From positions 1,116,001-1,180,000 of the forward strand of contig JAVLRN010000012.1 of assembly GCA_032821775.1 (NCBI GenBank): a stretch of DNA of 64,000 bases, given 5' to 3'. Under the pieces are notes generated by a model that saw only the letters and a list, made by a program, of their open reading frames with translations, had not been told where the DNA came from and did no database searches. Positions within the stretch are counted from its first letter, which is position 1. Every line of letters starts with the position of its first letter. This document shows, piece by piece, positions 21,396 to 32,101 of this stretch. The stretch comes from Sanguinoderma infundibulare (Eukaryota > Basidiomycota > Agaricomycetes > Polyporales > Polyporaceae). Both the position numbers and the translations under genes were made by a program.

Positions 21396-22166
21396 GCGGC
21401 ACCGCCAGCACCACCAGCGGGACCGCCGGCATTACCAGTCTGGCCCTGCCCTGCTTGACCTTGAGCACCTTGGCCTTGGGCACCTTGACCTTGGGCACCA
21501 CCACGCAGGCCACCGGCACCACCACGAGGGCCACCGGCAGGACCACCCTGAGGACCGCCACGCTGAGGACCGTTCGGCCCCCAAGGCTCGGGGTCATAAC
21601 CGTAGTACGGAGGCGACGGAGGCGGCGGCGGCGGCGGCGGGAGCGGCGAAGCGGACTCGGTCTTGACGGCCTCGTACACGACGTTCACGTCTCCCTGGGT
21701 CGCGCCGCCGGCGAAGGTAGCGGTGAAGGGAACGTCGGTGCCGCACACAGCAAAGGCGGCCTCAACACCGGCTGCGTGGTATAGCCGTTGCATTAGCACT
21801 CGTCCTAGCACGGGCCAGACGGCAGCAGCGCCGACTCACCAGCAAAGTCCGCCTGGGCGATGGTGACGGTAGCGTTCGACACGGCGGGCGTGACGGTGAA
21901 CTTGACGCTGCCTGACTGTGCGACGGTCGAGTTGGCCGAGATCTGCTGGATGGCAGTGTTCGTCGAGGTGGCGTCGAGCGGACTGAAAAAGAACGAGATG
22001 CGTGAATGAGCATCTATACGCCTATCGGAAGAGGAGAGACAAGGGGGACTCACGTTTTGCTCGTGCAGACGACATTCGAGGCCGTCTCGTTGCGGGCAAC
22101 AAGCGGAGCCCCGTAGCCGGACACGGCGAGCGAGATGAGAGCGAGCAAGATAGCAGCGGAGCGCAT
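20006..22166 (-). CDS. Secreted Pro/Gly-rich repeat protein
   Basis: 673 aa from exons 22166-22054, 21982-21840 and 21771-20006 (2022 nt, phases agree). The N-terminus (MRSAAILLALISLAVSGYGA) is a clear signal peptide. A small N-terminal domain of about 90 residues (AIQQISANSTVAQ, KFTVTPAVSNATVTIAQADF, GVEAAFAVCGTDVPFTATFA) precedes a GQGAQGQ-type linker and six repeats of about 70-85 residues. Each repeat begins HK/R-x-R, followed by PPPPPPPH, PPPPGPLPP and a Gly-Asn-Gly-Pro-rich tail. It ends GGPHRA without a GPI signal. Probably an extracellular, cell-wall or matrix structural protein; function unknown. A TATAAAA box lies about 100 nt upstream. Confidence 0.82.
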
Positions 22167-22266
22167 TTTTGTTAGTGAAGGATTCAAAAGAATGTAGTAG
22201 TTAGATGTAGATGCAGGTAAGGTGTAACGGAGAACCGTTGGGGTCCTGACAAACGAGTGGCTCAGG

Positions 22267-22273
22267 TTTTATA
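22267..22273 (-). promoter_or_regulatory. Candidate TATA box of the secreted repeat protein
   Basis: The minus strand reads TATAAAA about 100 nt upstream of the ATG at 22166. This is the clearest TATA box in the window and fits a highly expressed secreted protein. Confidence 0.55.
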
Positions 22274-23435
22274 CCAAAGTCGCGTCCGAGCTCTCGGGGT
22301 ATTCTAACGCCAGAGTCATGCATCATGCCTCCAAACAGTAGGTGCGCCGTGACGGTGCGTCTGCTTGCGCTCCAGGCCGCAGCCCGCAATGTCCTTCGAC
22401 GATGTACGGACCCGCAGTCCCCGTATGCGCGTGTCAGAACCTAGCCTTTCGCCCCCCAGTTTCCGATGACGGAGCCTCGGCGCGACACGGTAGAAGCGCA
22501 AAATGTTTCGGGGGAGTCAATATTTGTCCAGCGCCTCAACGGTCCGTTGGAATCAAACCTACAGGAAATATATCATTAAGAGATGAGTCCAGTCGGGCGA
22601 GAGCTCGTATACGCACTCATATTCTGGGTCCCGCTATGGAGAGGCTGCCTTATAGTTCAAACACCACTCAGCAATCGCCTGATATTGTCCATGTTCGACT
22701 CCACGAGTAGTGCACTACCCCCGGCCAATGCGACTAGACGGCCCGCAGCGGCGAAAAGACGCTCTGAAGCTTCCATTACCCTGTGAGTTTTAAAATAGGG
22801 TTGCAGCGTGCAAGTAGATGTACATCACACTTACGGTCGTCGCGCGAAAGGTCTGCAACCCGTGCGGCGGGTCATCAGTACAAACGAGCAAACACAAGTA
22901 GCATTTGATGCGATTCACCTTGCAGCTGCGCGGACATCGAGCAGCGCACCAAAATTCTAATCCTCCAACAATAGACTCTTCCGCTCCGCAGGTTCCGACT
23001 CCACTTCCTATCCGAACATGTCTCCTAACCCGGAGGGTAATTCGCCGGGCTCTTGCACACTGACCGAGTCTCGGTGCGACCTCATCCACGAGCGGCCGCG
23101 GACTCTTCTGGTCTGGGCAAGAAGACACGGGTTCAGTCTACAAGCAGGTCGTGGTCGTGTCCTAGTCGTCCAACAAAGTCGTGATCCGTTGGGAGACGTG
23201 GCTGTGGCTGTGCACGTTGTTTGTACATGCAAGGAAGATTGCGACCTTCGTGAGTAACCCTGCCGACGGACTGCGCCTCGCGCTGCACGGTCGTTCGCAC
23301 GACAGTTGCGTCCGTACTACGGAGGCAAAGAGGAGAGGATCCAATGGGGAGAAGTTGCGTCGGTAACCGGGGAAGGAAGGAAGGAGGCGCGTCATCTTGA
23401 AGACGAGTGGGATTGGACTCGCGAGCGGAGAAAGG

Positions 23436-23580
23436 GCAGCGGCTACCTCGCAGACGGCGTCGAAGCCGCCTTTGCCGTGTGCAGCACCGATATCCTCTTC
23501 ACCGCTACCTTTGCCGGCGGCGCGACCGAGGGTGACATGAACTTGATGAACGAGGCCGTCAAGACCCAGTCCTCCGCGCG
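23436..23580 (+). pseudogene. Duplicated exon 3 fragment of the secreted repeat protein
   Basis: Reads GVEAAFAVCSTDILFTATFA followed by GGATEGDMNLMNEAVKT, closely matching the start of exon 3 of the gene at 20006-22166 but on the opposite strand. Similarity begins in the tail of the intron (a CGGCTAC...CGCAG acceptor is conserved), crosses the exon border at 23454 and stops after about 125 bp, before the Pro-rich part. Conservation of intron sequence means it came from DNA-level duplication rather than reverse transcription. I find no upstream signal-peptide exon or downstream repeats, so it is a relic. Confidence 0.7.
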
Positions 23581-24448
23581 GATCGTTCCGATATCTAAAA
23601 GCGACATGAGCGGATCATGGTTTGGCCGAACAACGGGATTTCAAATGCGTGCTGCTGACCTGTGTGACCATTGAGCCAAACGCTCTTCGCCTCCACTTCT
23701 TCATCTTCTGTCCAGGGTTTGGTAAACGGATATGCATGTCTAAACCGAGCGAGCCTGGCGTACGTACTACCTCAAGAACCGACCTGATCAAGACGATCTG
23801 TCGTGAGATTCTCCGCAAAAATGCGTAGACAGGACGCACCGAACTATGAAAATCATCGTCGAAATCGCCAATCTTCACCAACGTCTCTTTCGCCGTGGTA
23901 GGTCCATGCCAAAAGCAGCCTACATCATACGCATGATCAGCCTTTGGATTCAGATGTATAGCGCCGGTGAGATGTGGTCTGCGAAGACCGGCCTAGTGGG
24001 ACCGGAAGATTACGCCATACAGGCATTGAATCCAGGTCGATCTGGAATGCTCAAGAGGGTGCACCGTTGATAGTACTAGGACCAGCCTGGTGGACGGCCA
24101 AGGCGAGTGCTGTAAGGCTTACGAGACGAGGGACGGGGACGAGGGCGGGTGGGGAGACGGGGAAGATGACGAGAAATAACCAGCGAAAGCAAGGGGACAT
24201 TCCCCATTTCAATTCATGCGATAACGTCCCGGTTAGAATGAAGACGCCAGGCTCGGAAAGCTAAGGGCGTCAGGCACCGAAGTTTCTCCATGTTCTTGTC
24301 GAACAGTGGTCACTTCACATAGTGGAAACACGCATCCGAGAAGATGGAGGTTCGAGGCCTAGGACAGCTGGTAGAGGAAGGTGACTTTTTTTCTACTTAC
24401 TCAAACGTGCTCGGAACGCCATCTATAACAAGATGGAGAACGCACCTT

Positions 24449-26062
24449 TCATGCCTTGCCAAAATCCATCAATGACCACATGACGACCCGGCTGTCCTGT
24501 CCGCCAGACACGAGCCAACGCGCCCTCTCCGCCTTCTCCGCCTCGCTCATATCATCCTCGTCATCCTCGTCACCACCTCCCCCATCTGCATGTGCACGCA
24601 TGCCTAGCTGCGACCGCGCGAACGCCACTGACTGGCAGTTCTTCTTGTGATACACAAGCGAACCAAGCGGCTTGAATGTCTTCGTGGAATACAGACGCAC
24701 CCTGTGGAGGACATCCCGATTGTTGATTAGCTCCCTTGCGGATTGGATCTAAATGGATCACGCACCTTCCGTCCCATCCCCCGACTGCACATACCCGTCC
24801 GTCGTCTCTGATACAGACAGACCCGTTTCCAGGGTGCTTCGTTCTGTAAACCATGCACGCAGACGCCAGCGACTCCGGTTTCGCAGCCTCCTGCAAGATC
24901 AAAGGATTCAGACCCCACAGTCAAAAACGCAACACAGACGTGAGCTTGCGGTACTCACAGCAAGCTCATAACGCCCCACAAGATGGTCGGCCGAGACCGA
25001 CAACGCCAAGGTACCATCTCTCGACACTGTCATCGCCATGACTGTTCCGCCCGTCGTTCAGCGCCTGGAGCGCGAAGGCAGCCGTCGAGCGCGACAGACG
25101 CACCTGATTCCACGTGGAGCTTGACGGACCACAAAACGTCCCATCCTTGACCCTCGATGGACACTTCTCGATCGCCAGTATACTCACGCATCGTCACGCT
25201 CCCGTTTTCGTACCCACACAGAAGCCGCAATCGGGAGCGGCCCGCCGCGTGTGGATGCGGCGCGGTCGAGAGGTGCATGGACATGATGATGCCTGCGATT
25301 GAGGCAGAACGCAAATCAACGTCAACGTCAGGAGATTGTCGCCAGTAGGAATGTCCAAGAAACAACACACCGACACGATTGCGAACATCCCGGCCATCCG
25401 GGGCACTTTGCTCCTGGCCTGCCTTCCCGATCGCCGCGTGCAGGCGTTGTTTGCCAGGCAGAGTCCACACGTCCGCCTGTGCCCAAATTCAACACAACGT
25501 CAGCACCGTCACAAGCCTTGAATTCGTCCCGCGACGAGCGCGCACATGGGCAGATTCGACCAGGTTCGGGACCGCGACGAGCGCACGGCGGTCATCCGCG
25601 CGCGCGTCCTCCTCCGGGAGGGGCAGCAGCGAAAACCGACAGTAGTTGAGCGCGTTCACGTCCATCGAGTAGCAGAGCTCGGGGACCTGCAGCCCCGGCA
25701 GCGCCGCCGAGCCCCCGAGGACGCGTGCGGGCTCACCCACCGCTCTCCACACGTGCAGCTTGTTATCTCGTCCATGCCTGGTGCACGCACAAACGTAAGT
25801 GTGAGTGAGACCACGAGGAGGCGATGGATGCACGAACGGACGTGATGGTGTGGTCCTCCCACTCCTGGACTCCGAGCAGGCCGTCGGTGTGCGCCTTCCA
25901 CATCGCGATGACCCGCAGGCTCCGGGTGGACGTGACGACGACGGTGCCATCAGAGTCTCCGGAGTATATGCGCTCGTTGTCTTCCGAGAAGCAGACCACG
26001 CTCACTGGAGCAATGTGGCTGCGTATGAGGTGTTTCGGTGCTGGAGGAGGAGGTGCCGCCAT
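24449..26062 (-). CDS. ASA1: WD40-repeat ASTRA-associated protein 1 homologue (GNB1L-like)
   Basis: Predicted WD40 propeller subunit of the ASTRA/TTT-type chaperone assembly that supports PIKK kinases. It starts MAAPPPPAPKHLIRSHIAPV at 26062. Recognisable blades are VVCFSEDNERIYSGDSDGTV, WKAHTDGLLGVQEW, GRDNKLHVWRA, SMDVNALNYCRFSLLP, LVAVPNLVESA, LRLLCGYENGSVTMREY, MTVSRDGTLALSVSADHLV and VCIRDDGRVCAVGGWDGRVR. The C-terminus is LYSTKTFKPLGSLVYHKKNC, an acidic loop (GGGDEDDEDDMSEAE) and WLVSGGQDSRVVMWSLMDF, ending at TGA 24449. The acidic loop before the last blade is typical of fungal Asa1. Several short introns interrupt the blades. The order of motifs fits Asa1 better than a generic G-beta. 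Confidence 0.85.
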
Positions 26063-26841
26063 GCTGCATACAGCGAGGAAACGCGAAGCGGTTGGTCTCG
26101 TACAGAATGCGCCGGGAGCAAGCAATTACGGCAAATCTTGGCAGAGGTCAGGGCGAGGAGATCGAAGCTGAGATCGAGGCCAGGTCCAGGGCCGCACTTT
26201 TGTCGAACCCGATGATCTCGGATGTCGTCAGACCAGACAATAAACTCTCTTTACGGACTTGCCTTCGATCGCGATCGACGTCGCGTCACCAGCACCAGGT
26301 ACAAACGGTTTACACCCCAGGTTCGAGCAGACGGAACGCCGGGAGCAGCAGTGAGCTGTTGTCATACACATACACGATTACCGAACTTCTGTGCGACGTA
26401 CTTACTACTACGGTAAACAACTACGTATGTATGTATAGAGGCTCTGTAATGCGAGTGCGGACGGGGACGATGTGTGATCGGGGACAAACGGTGTCGCACA
26501 ATACTGCTGCAAACAGTGGCGTGCACGTTTCAGAAAGGCTGGAAACCACGGCATGGTAAAGATAGAGACGGGGTGGCGATATCTTACACAAACAAGGAGA
26601 CCTAGATCGCAAACTCGCAGGCTGGAACAACAAACCGCGAGTGGGCAATAAACATCTAGGCTACAGCGCGGCGCCCAGGCCGCAAGATCCTCTAGGGAGC
26701 ATCTTCCGAGGAGACGTAGAGAACAATAATGTTGCACGCCACAGGCGCAACGGGCGCGGGATGGAGAGAAGCAAGACCGCGCGTGGTATCAGGTGGTGAG
26801 ATGGGACGGTTATTGTCCCAGGGGAATATGATGGAGGGTCA
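26063..26841. other. Intergenic region, ASA1 promoter and SH3 gene 3' flank
   Basis: About 780 bp between the ASA1 start (-) and the stop of the SH3-protein gene (-). No recognisable coding or RNA signal. Confidence 0.4.
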
Positions 26842-27804
26842 TTAGAAGTTGGACCACGACATGACATCGTTGCGAGGACCCATGGCAGGAGCGGCGTCCA
26901 GGTTGACGGTAACACCGAGACTGGACACGCGCATAGGTCGCTCGGCGCGGAGGCCTTTTACGGGCTTGACGAAGCACCAGCCAGGGACCGCGCCAAGCTC
27001 GACTTCCCCAGGCTTGAAGACGCTGTCGCGGCCAGCGATGCACCAGCCGTCGTCGAACGACTGGACAAGCGTCAGGGTCTCCCCAAGGGATACGACGAGT
27101 TCGTCGGGGAGGACGGGGTCGAAGAGCTGGCGGACCTTCTTCTGCGTCGTACCGCTCGCCGTGGAGAAGATGGAGGACGCGGTTGACATGGCGGACATGC
27201 GGCGCGAGTCCCTGCTCCCCCCAAATGACATAGCAGGCGGGATCCAGGACGCGCCAGATGACGGCCGGCTGGAGGATTGCCTACCGGGGGAAGGGAGGTC
27301 GCTACCGTCGGCGACATGTTCGGGTGCGCTCGGCTGGAAGGGCGCGAAGGGACGAGGCAAGCTGCCTTGTAAGGAGTGGTGTTCCAGGATCTCTTCCCGC
27401 GTCGCACCAGGTCGGAGAACGGCGCGCTCGGGCATGACCACGTCGGAGTTGAGCCGTTCGCGCGAGAACGTGGTTCCTTTGACCGCCAGGCCGCTGACGT
27501 TGGGCGACAAAGTCTAAGTGGCACCGCGCGCGTGACGGCGTAGAAACGAGAAGGCGCACCTTGGAAGGGAAGACTTCTCACCCGAGGCGTCGAAGCCGGT
27601 GTAGCTAGCGAAAGCCGACCCCCGCCGGGCGTTGCGCCTCGCGGCGGCGCGCTTTCTGTACCAGCGAACGGTGAGCCAGATGGCGACGCCAGCCCCGATC
27701 ACTGCGGCGACGATGATGCCTGCGATGATCGTGGGGCTCATGCCCGACTGGCTGTCGGTCGTGTCGTCGCGTCTGGCCAAGCGGGTAAAAACGCGAGGGG
27801 CCAT
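26842..27804 (-). CDS. Single-pass membrane protein with C-terminal SH3 domain
   Basis: Two exons (27804-27560 and 27493-26842) give 298 aa. A short Ser/Asp-rich N-terminus is followed by one membrane helix (TIIAGIIVAAVIGAGVAIWL) and a very basic stop-transfer patch (RKRAAARRNARR). A Ser/Pro-rich cytoplasmic linker follows, then an SH3 domain (VRQLFDPVLPDELVVSLGET, DDGWCIAGRD, GAVPGWCFV). Such proteins in fungi are thought to recruit Pro-rich partners at the membrane or bud and tip sites. The intron must end at CAG 27494; the earlier TTAG at 27515-27518 gives the wrong frame. The family is common in basidiomycetes but of unproven function, and it differs from Sho1, which has four membrane helices. 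Confidence 0.78.
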
Positions 27805-30664
27805 TTCGTCTGGAAGGATTGTCGGAAATAAGGGAGTGATGTTGAGATTGGAAAGGGCAAGGCCTGGTCGTCGCGTGCGGCGGATGGAGGTCGGTCAAAA
27901 AGAATGACTAGTTGGTAAAGAACGGCGATGATTCTAGTCGTAGTCGGAGTGCGTCTAGAATAGATGGTTGACCCCAAGGAGGATGTCCAAGCGAGTCGCG
28001 AGCGGGGCTCGGTGTATGCACCACCAAGGAGAAATACCGTTACTCGACGTCACGGAGGGAGGGGGGGGGAGGAGAGGGGAGGCGTCGATAAGGCAGCCGG
28101 GCCTATATGGGGAGGTTGGTTCATCTGTTGTCATGCTAAAATGTGGAGAGCGTACCTTGAAAACGCAGATAGTCGACATGCTACCCGCCTTAGCGTCCTC
28201 GTAACCATGCTGGCCCCTGAGCCGGTCTTCCGGGACGCGCCCAACGCCACGGCGTCATCTTACTCGCCTGTCCCATATGTCATACTGAACTCCACCTCCA
28301 CGCTCACCCTCACTTTGTCTATCGATCGCGTTCTAGCGGGCCCATCTATGAGGCTCTTCTGGCTCGTCTTCGCCGCCTGCCTAGTATGAGGCTCCCGCCT
28401 GCTAAGCCCTCAGTCGACGCACCAGCTATTAATATGCCGGGATAACTCCGCCGCCGGTCTCTGCGGTCTTTTGCAAGGCCGCGGTTGGATGCACGCCTGC
28501 CCTCCTCGCTGCGCCTCTCGATTTCATCCCTGGTGGCTCTCTCACGGAACCTCGGAAGCGTGCTGAGAATCCACGTCGCGCATGATGGACCAATCTCGAG
28601 CCTGATTCGCGCCCAATCGCACTCGTCGTTCGTGTGTTTCGGCGCCACTCTTCGCTGCCAGACTTGCATAAGCATCGTCTGGGGAGGGGCCAGCTACATA
28701 ACTAATACTCCGCGGAGACCAGTAGCATTCTGGGGTGGTTCTTTGTCCGAGTCGCCATTCCCTCCCCACTTACAACGTCTTCTATCGCGGCGATTTTGGC
28801 CGAATCGCTCCACTGCCTATCGTGCAGCCTCTAGGCTACTGCACCTCCTTTCCAAGCGCGATCAGGCGCAGTGTTATTATCCAAGACCATCGAGACGGCC
28901 GAATGACCGTCCTGCATCGCAGACTGCACAGCGCATGGCAGAACAGGCACTTACCACCCATTGCTTCCACTAGGCTTCCATATTCGCGAATGGCGCCGGA
29001 TGCGCTCGACGTACTACCGAAGACGACTGCAGAACAACCTCAATTAATGACGGACTACGCGTGTAACATATGCCCTGCGTTCATACCTCGGGACAAGGGG
29101 AGGGAGCTTTCGTGTCCTCGAGCCTGAGGGCAATTATTGTATCCATCAGGTACGTAAACATCGCCGTACAAGCTCACGCCGTTCATGCGAGCGTTACACG
29201 ATAATTAATAACGTTCAATGACCAGGCAATCAAATTCATGCTTACAGTGTGCAATCGACGCCTGTACACTGGGTGCCTCGTCCGGCGCGTCCCATCACAT
29301 CCAATATACTCGGTGGAGGGTTCTCTTCTTGCAAAACTCCGATCGTTGATCCATATCCAGAACGCTGTCATGAGCTACAAAGAACGGCAATCCGACGGGT
29401 GTTCTTGCATCGCCCGCTCTCCTTCCCTACTTCGAATGTGCTTATGTGAGTTCAGTTTGTGGGTAGGATGGCACGACGCTCAACACAAGCCGCTTCTCGC
29501 GTGATTGTCCCACACACCGGCCGTTTGTCCGGATTGTCGCAGTTGGAACGTCTTCGAGCTCGATGTCGACACCGACATTCAAGGCTATTCAACAACCAAC
29601 ATCAAGGCATCCTGCGAAACGGACAAAACATTAGCCTTGGCGGCAAACTGAACTCGAACAGGCACAACAGTCGAAGCAGACACAACCACTCACAATCCTA
29701 TGCATGCGTCCTGGCCATGACCGCAGTGTGAGTATTGATATTGCATATTAATAGTGCTCGCCCAGCCCAGATGCGAGCGCACAACCTGGACGCGCCTCAT
29801 CAGTCTCAACTGCATCCACATCACCCCTTATCCGCCCACGTCCCTCGGGACGCCCCTCCCATCCGACGACGCCCAGGGCCCAACCTCCCTTCCCGTTCCG
29901 GAAATCTTCCGCATGGTATTTTGCCGTAAATGACGCCATGCGAGCGTCGAGCGGTATACATGTTTGACTTGTGCAATGCTACTAGCGCAGCGAACGAACG
30001 GCGAACTGGAATTCGCGGGAGTGTCTGGAGAGACCATGGTTCAGAACGTAACGACGTGCAGGGCCGTAGAAGGATGAACGACGAACGTTACGAATTATAA
30101 ATAAATCAGGGTTATGTAGTACACTACTAGCAAGCCTGGTTCAAAGTCGGTGTCATAGGAGGGTGGGGGTGAAAGGGAACGTAAACGAAACCAGGCCCTC
30201 CCATGAGTAAGCAACGTCAAGTGGCAGAGATGGTGACGAGATTGGGGGCACGGAGAGGAGGCGTATGTAAAGACAGGGTGAGGTAGAGAGCGGGAGGATG
30301 AGGGAGGGGGAGGGGGCGTACCCTGCGTGGGGGTGGAGAGAGGGAGACGACGGGGAAGGGGGCGCGACTGAGATGACGACCACAGCGAGTCCGTCCATGC
30401 GCGGGCGTGCAAACAAAACAACCAGCGGGGATGAGCGTCAACGGATCATGACCCACGTATCAGGTACATCAAGGGGTTGATAAGGTAGCGGGACGAGATG
30501 GGGATGATGAGTGCATCCAGGCTCGGGTGTATCACGAAGAGAAGAAAGGCGTTGCAGTCAAGCACGGGACGAACAAGGAAAGGACGGCGGCGCACGCGCT
30601 CAGCTCAAGCGCAGGGTAGACCAGGCCCCGCACACAATGACGTCGAGGAACGATCAGAGGGACG
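27805..30664. other. 2.9 kb region with no recognised gene
   Basis: Contains G-rich low-complexity tracts (near 28054-28080 and 30298-30360) and several unremarkable frames. A plus-strand Cys-containing frame near 29505-29635 and minus-strand frames at 28346-28675 show no known motif. Long 3' UTR or non-coding transcripts are possible but cannot be supported. Confidence 0.3.
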
Positions 30665-32101
30665 TCAAGGCGTGTAAGGAGTGGTCCCGGGGGGAAGAGG
30701 GAACTCGCGCACGGTCGCGATTTCTGCGTCGTCAGTCTCGGTCTCGGAGTATGCGGAGATCACAGAGCCTTGCATCGAGACGACGCGCAGGCGTTCCTCC
30801 GCATCCTCTTTCGAGAGGTCCAGAGCGGCGATAAGGGACGCCATCGCACGCTCGTTCGGGAACGCCTGCAGGGAGGCGCCACCGGGGACAGAAGACGAGC
30901 TCGGCAGGCCAGAACTCGGAGCCACAATGTGTGGTGTGGTCACCTCGACCGAAGAAACGGGGAGGGCTTCGTGCAGGTCGAGGAAGGGGTTCATGTTCTG
31001 GGTGATGGTGCCGCGACTCTCTGGACGAACGATGCTCTGGGCGCGGCTTGTGCGACTCGTGCGGCTGTTGCTGCGACTGCGTGCGGCACGGCTGGTACGG
31101 GTCATGTCCTGAGCGTTGAAGAAGGGATTTGTGGCTCGTGACCGCTGCTCCTGCTCCTCCGCCATCTCGGCGAAGGGGTTCCTAGACTGGTGGACGGCGG
31201 GAATCTCCACAGAAGCGTCGACCTCGGTGTGGAGGACTTCGGCGGACTCCCATCTGTGCAGAGGAGACGCCGTCGCAGGAGGAGTCATCTTGGCCATGAC
31301 CATCGTGGGCGACATCGCGCCTGACTCGGCGCGGGCAGAACGCATGGAGAGGAAGGAGTCGTCACCGAGCGTCTCGCCATCCCACGAGACGCCGCTGTTT
31401 TGGCGGGCGGCGGCGGCGGCAGCAGCAGCAGCGAAGGGCTTCTCGGGAGCCTCGAGGGCAAGCTCCTGAGCGAGAGTCGGGTGGTACTTTGTGAACTCGA
31501 GCTGGGGGAGGTTGATGTTGTTGCCCTCATCGGTGCGGGTGTATGCGGAGCGGACGCTTGGGGATTTCTTGAACATGGAGAAATTCTTATCATCCGACTC
31601 GTGCAAGTCGTGAGAGTTGGGGGACAGACCGCCAGGGGGCTTTTCGTCGTCGTCGTCGAGCTGGTGGAATTGCCGAGCCTGCTGGCGTTGCTGGGCCACC
31701 CTGCTCTCCATGTTGCGCCTGGCTGCAGACGACATCTTGTCGGTCGAGCGTTTGAACCAGGCGTAGGAGATAAGCAGAAGGATTACGATGCCGATGAACG
31801 TACCGACGCATGCACCGATAACAGTTCCAAGAGGGAGCTGCGAACTGCTTGACGAAGCGGCCGCGACGGGAGTGATGTCCGAAGTGGTGGGAGTGGATGA
31901 TGTGGACTGAGTGGGGGTCGAGGTGAAGACAATGTTGGAGCCAGATACGAGGGATGGGGCAACTGTCACACCGCCTGTAGCAGCAGCAGTGTTCAACTGG
32001 AGAGGACCGGTGCCCGTTGCGGCTGCGACACTGGATCCGGCGTCGGTGAGTCCAAGACCGTCATCGGCCTGGCGGGCCCTGTGGAGGCGATTTATGTGCA
32101 T
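30665..32101 (-). CDS. Single-pass membrane protein with NPF motifs
   Basis: Intronless 478 aa frame. The Ser/Thr-rich extracellular N-terminus (TSTPTQSTSSTPTTSDIT) is followed by one membrane helix (GTVIGACVGTFIGIVILLLI) and a basic patch (KRSTDKMSSAARRNMESR). The long cytoplasmic tail contains a poly-Ala run (FAAAAAAAA), Arg/Ser-rich stretches (TSRAARSRSNSRTSRTSR) and three NPF tripeptides: NPFAEM, NPFFNA and NPFLDL. NPF motifs bind EH domains of endocytic adaptors, which suggests a cargo or regulator of endocytosis or a wall sensor of Mid2/Wsc-like topology without the WSC domain. No signal peptide precedes the helix in this start choice, and a short 5' exon upstream cannot be excluded. 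Confidence 0.72.
   Translation of the reverse strand: MHINRLHRARQADDGLGLTDAGSSVAAATGTGPLQLNTAAATGGVTVAPSLVSGSNIVFTSTPTQSTSSTPTTSDITPVAAASSSSSQLPLGTVIGACVGTFIGIVILLLISYAWFKRSTDKMSSAARRNMESRVAQQRQQARQFHQLDDDDEKPPGGLSPNSHDLHESDDKNFSMFKKSPSVRSAYTRTDEGNNINLPQLEFTKYHPTLAQELALEAPEKPFAAAAAAAAARQNSGVSWDGETLGDDSFLSMRSARAESGAMSPTMVMAKMTPPATASPLHRWESAEVLHTEVDASVEIPAVHQSRNPFAEMAEEQEQRSRATNPFFNAQDMTRTSRAARSRSNSRTSRTSRAQSIVRPESRGTITQNMNPFLDLHEALPVSSVEVTTPHIVAPSSGLPSSSSVPGGASLQAFPNERAMASLIAALDLSKEDAEERLRVVSMQGSVISAYSETETDDAEIATVREFPLPPGTTPYTP

Larger units (their letters stand above)
22167..24448. other. Gene-poor region containing an exon relic
   Basis: Contains the promoter of the repeat-protein gene (TATA at 22267-22273) and, at 23436-23580, an inverted relic of its third exon. 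The remaining frames on both strands are short and not recognisable. Confidence 0.4.

Noticed and set aside
19878..21784. Two very long plus-strand open frames (397 and 596 codons) with Pro/Gly and Arg/Thr repeats
   Set aside because: They are antisense to the six repeats of the secreted protein. The biased GGN/CCN codons keep several frames free of stops, and only the minus frame has a signal peptide, phased introns and a TATA box.
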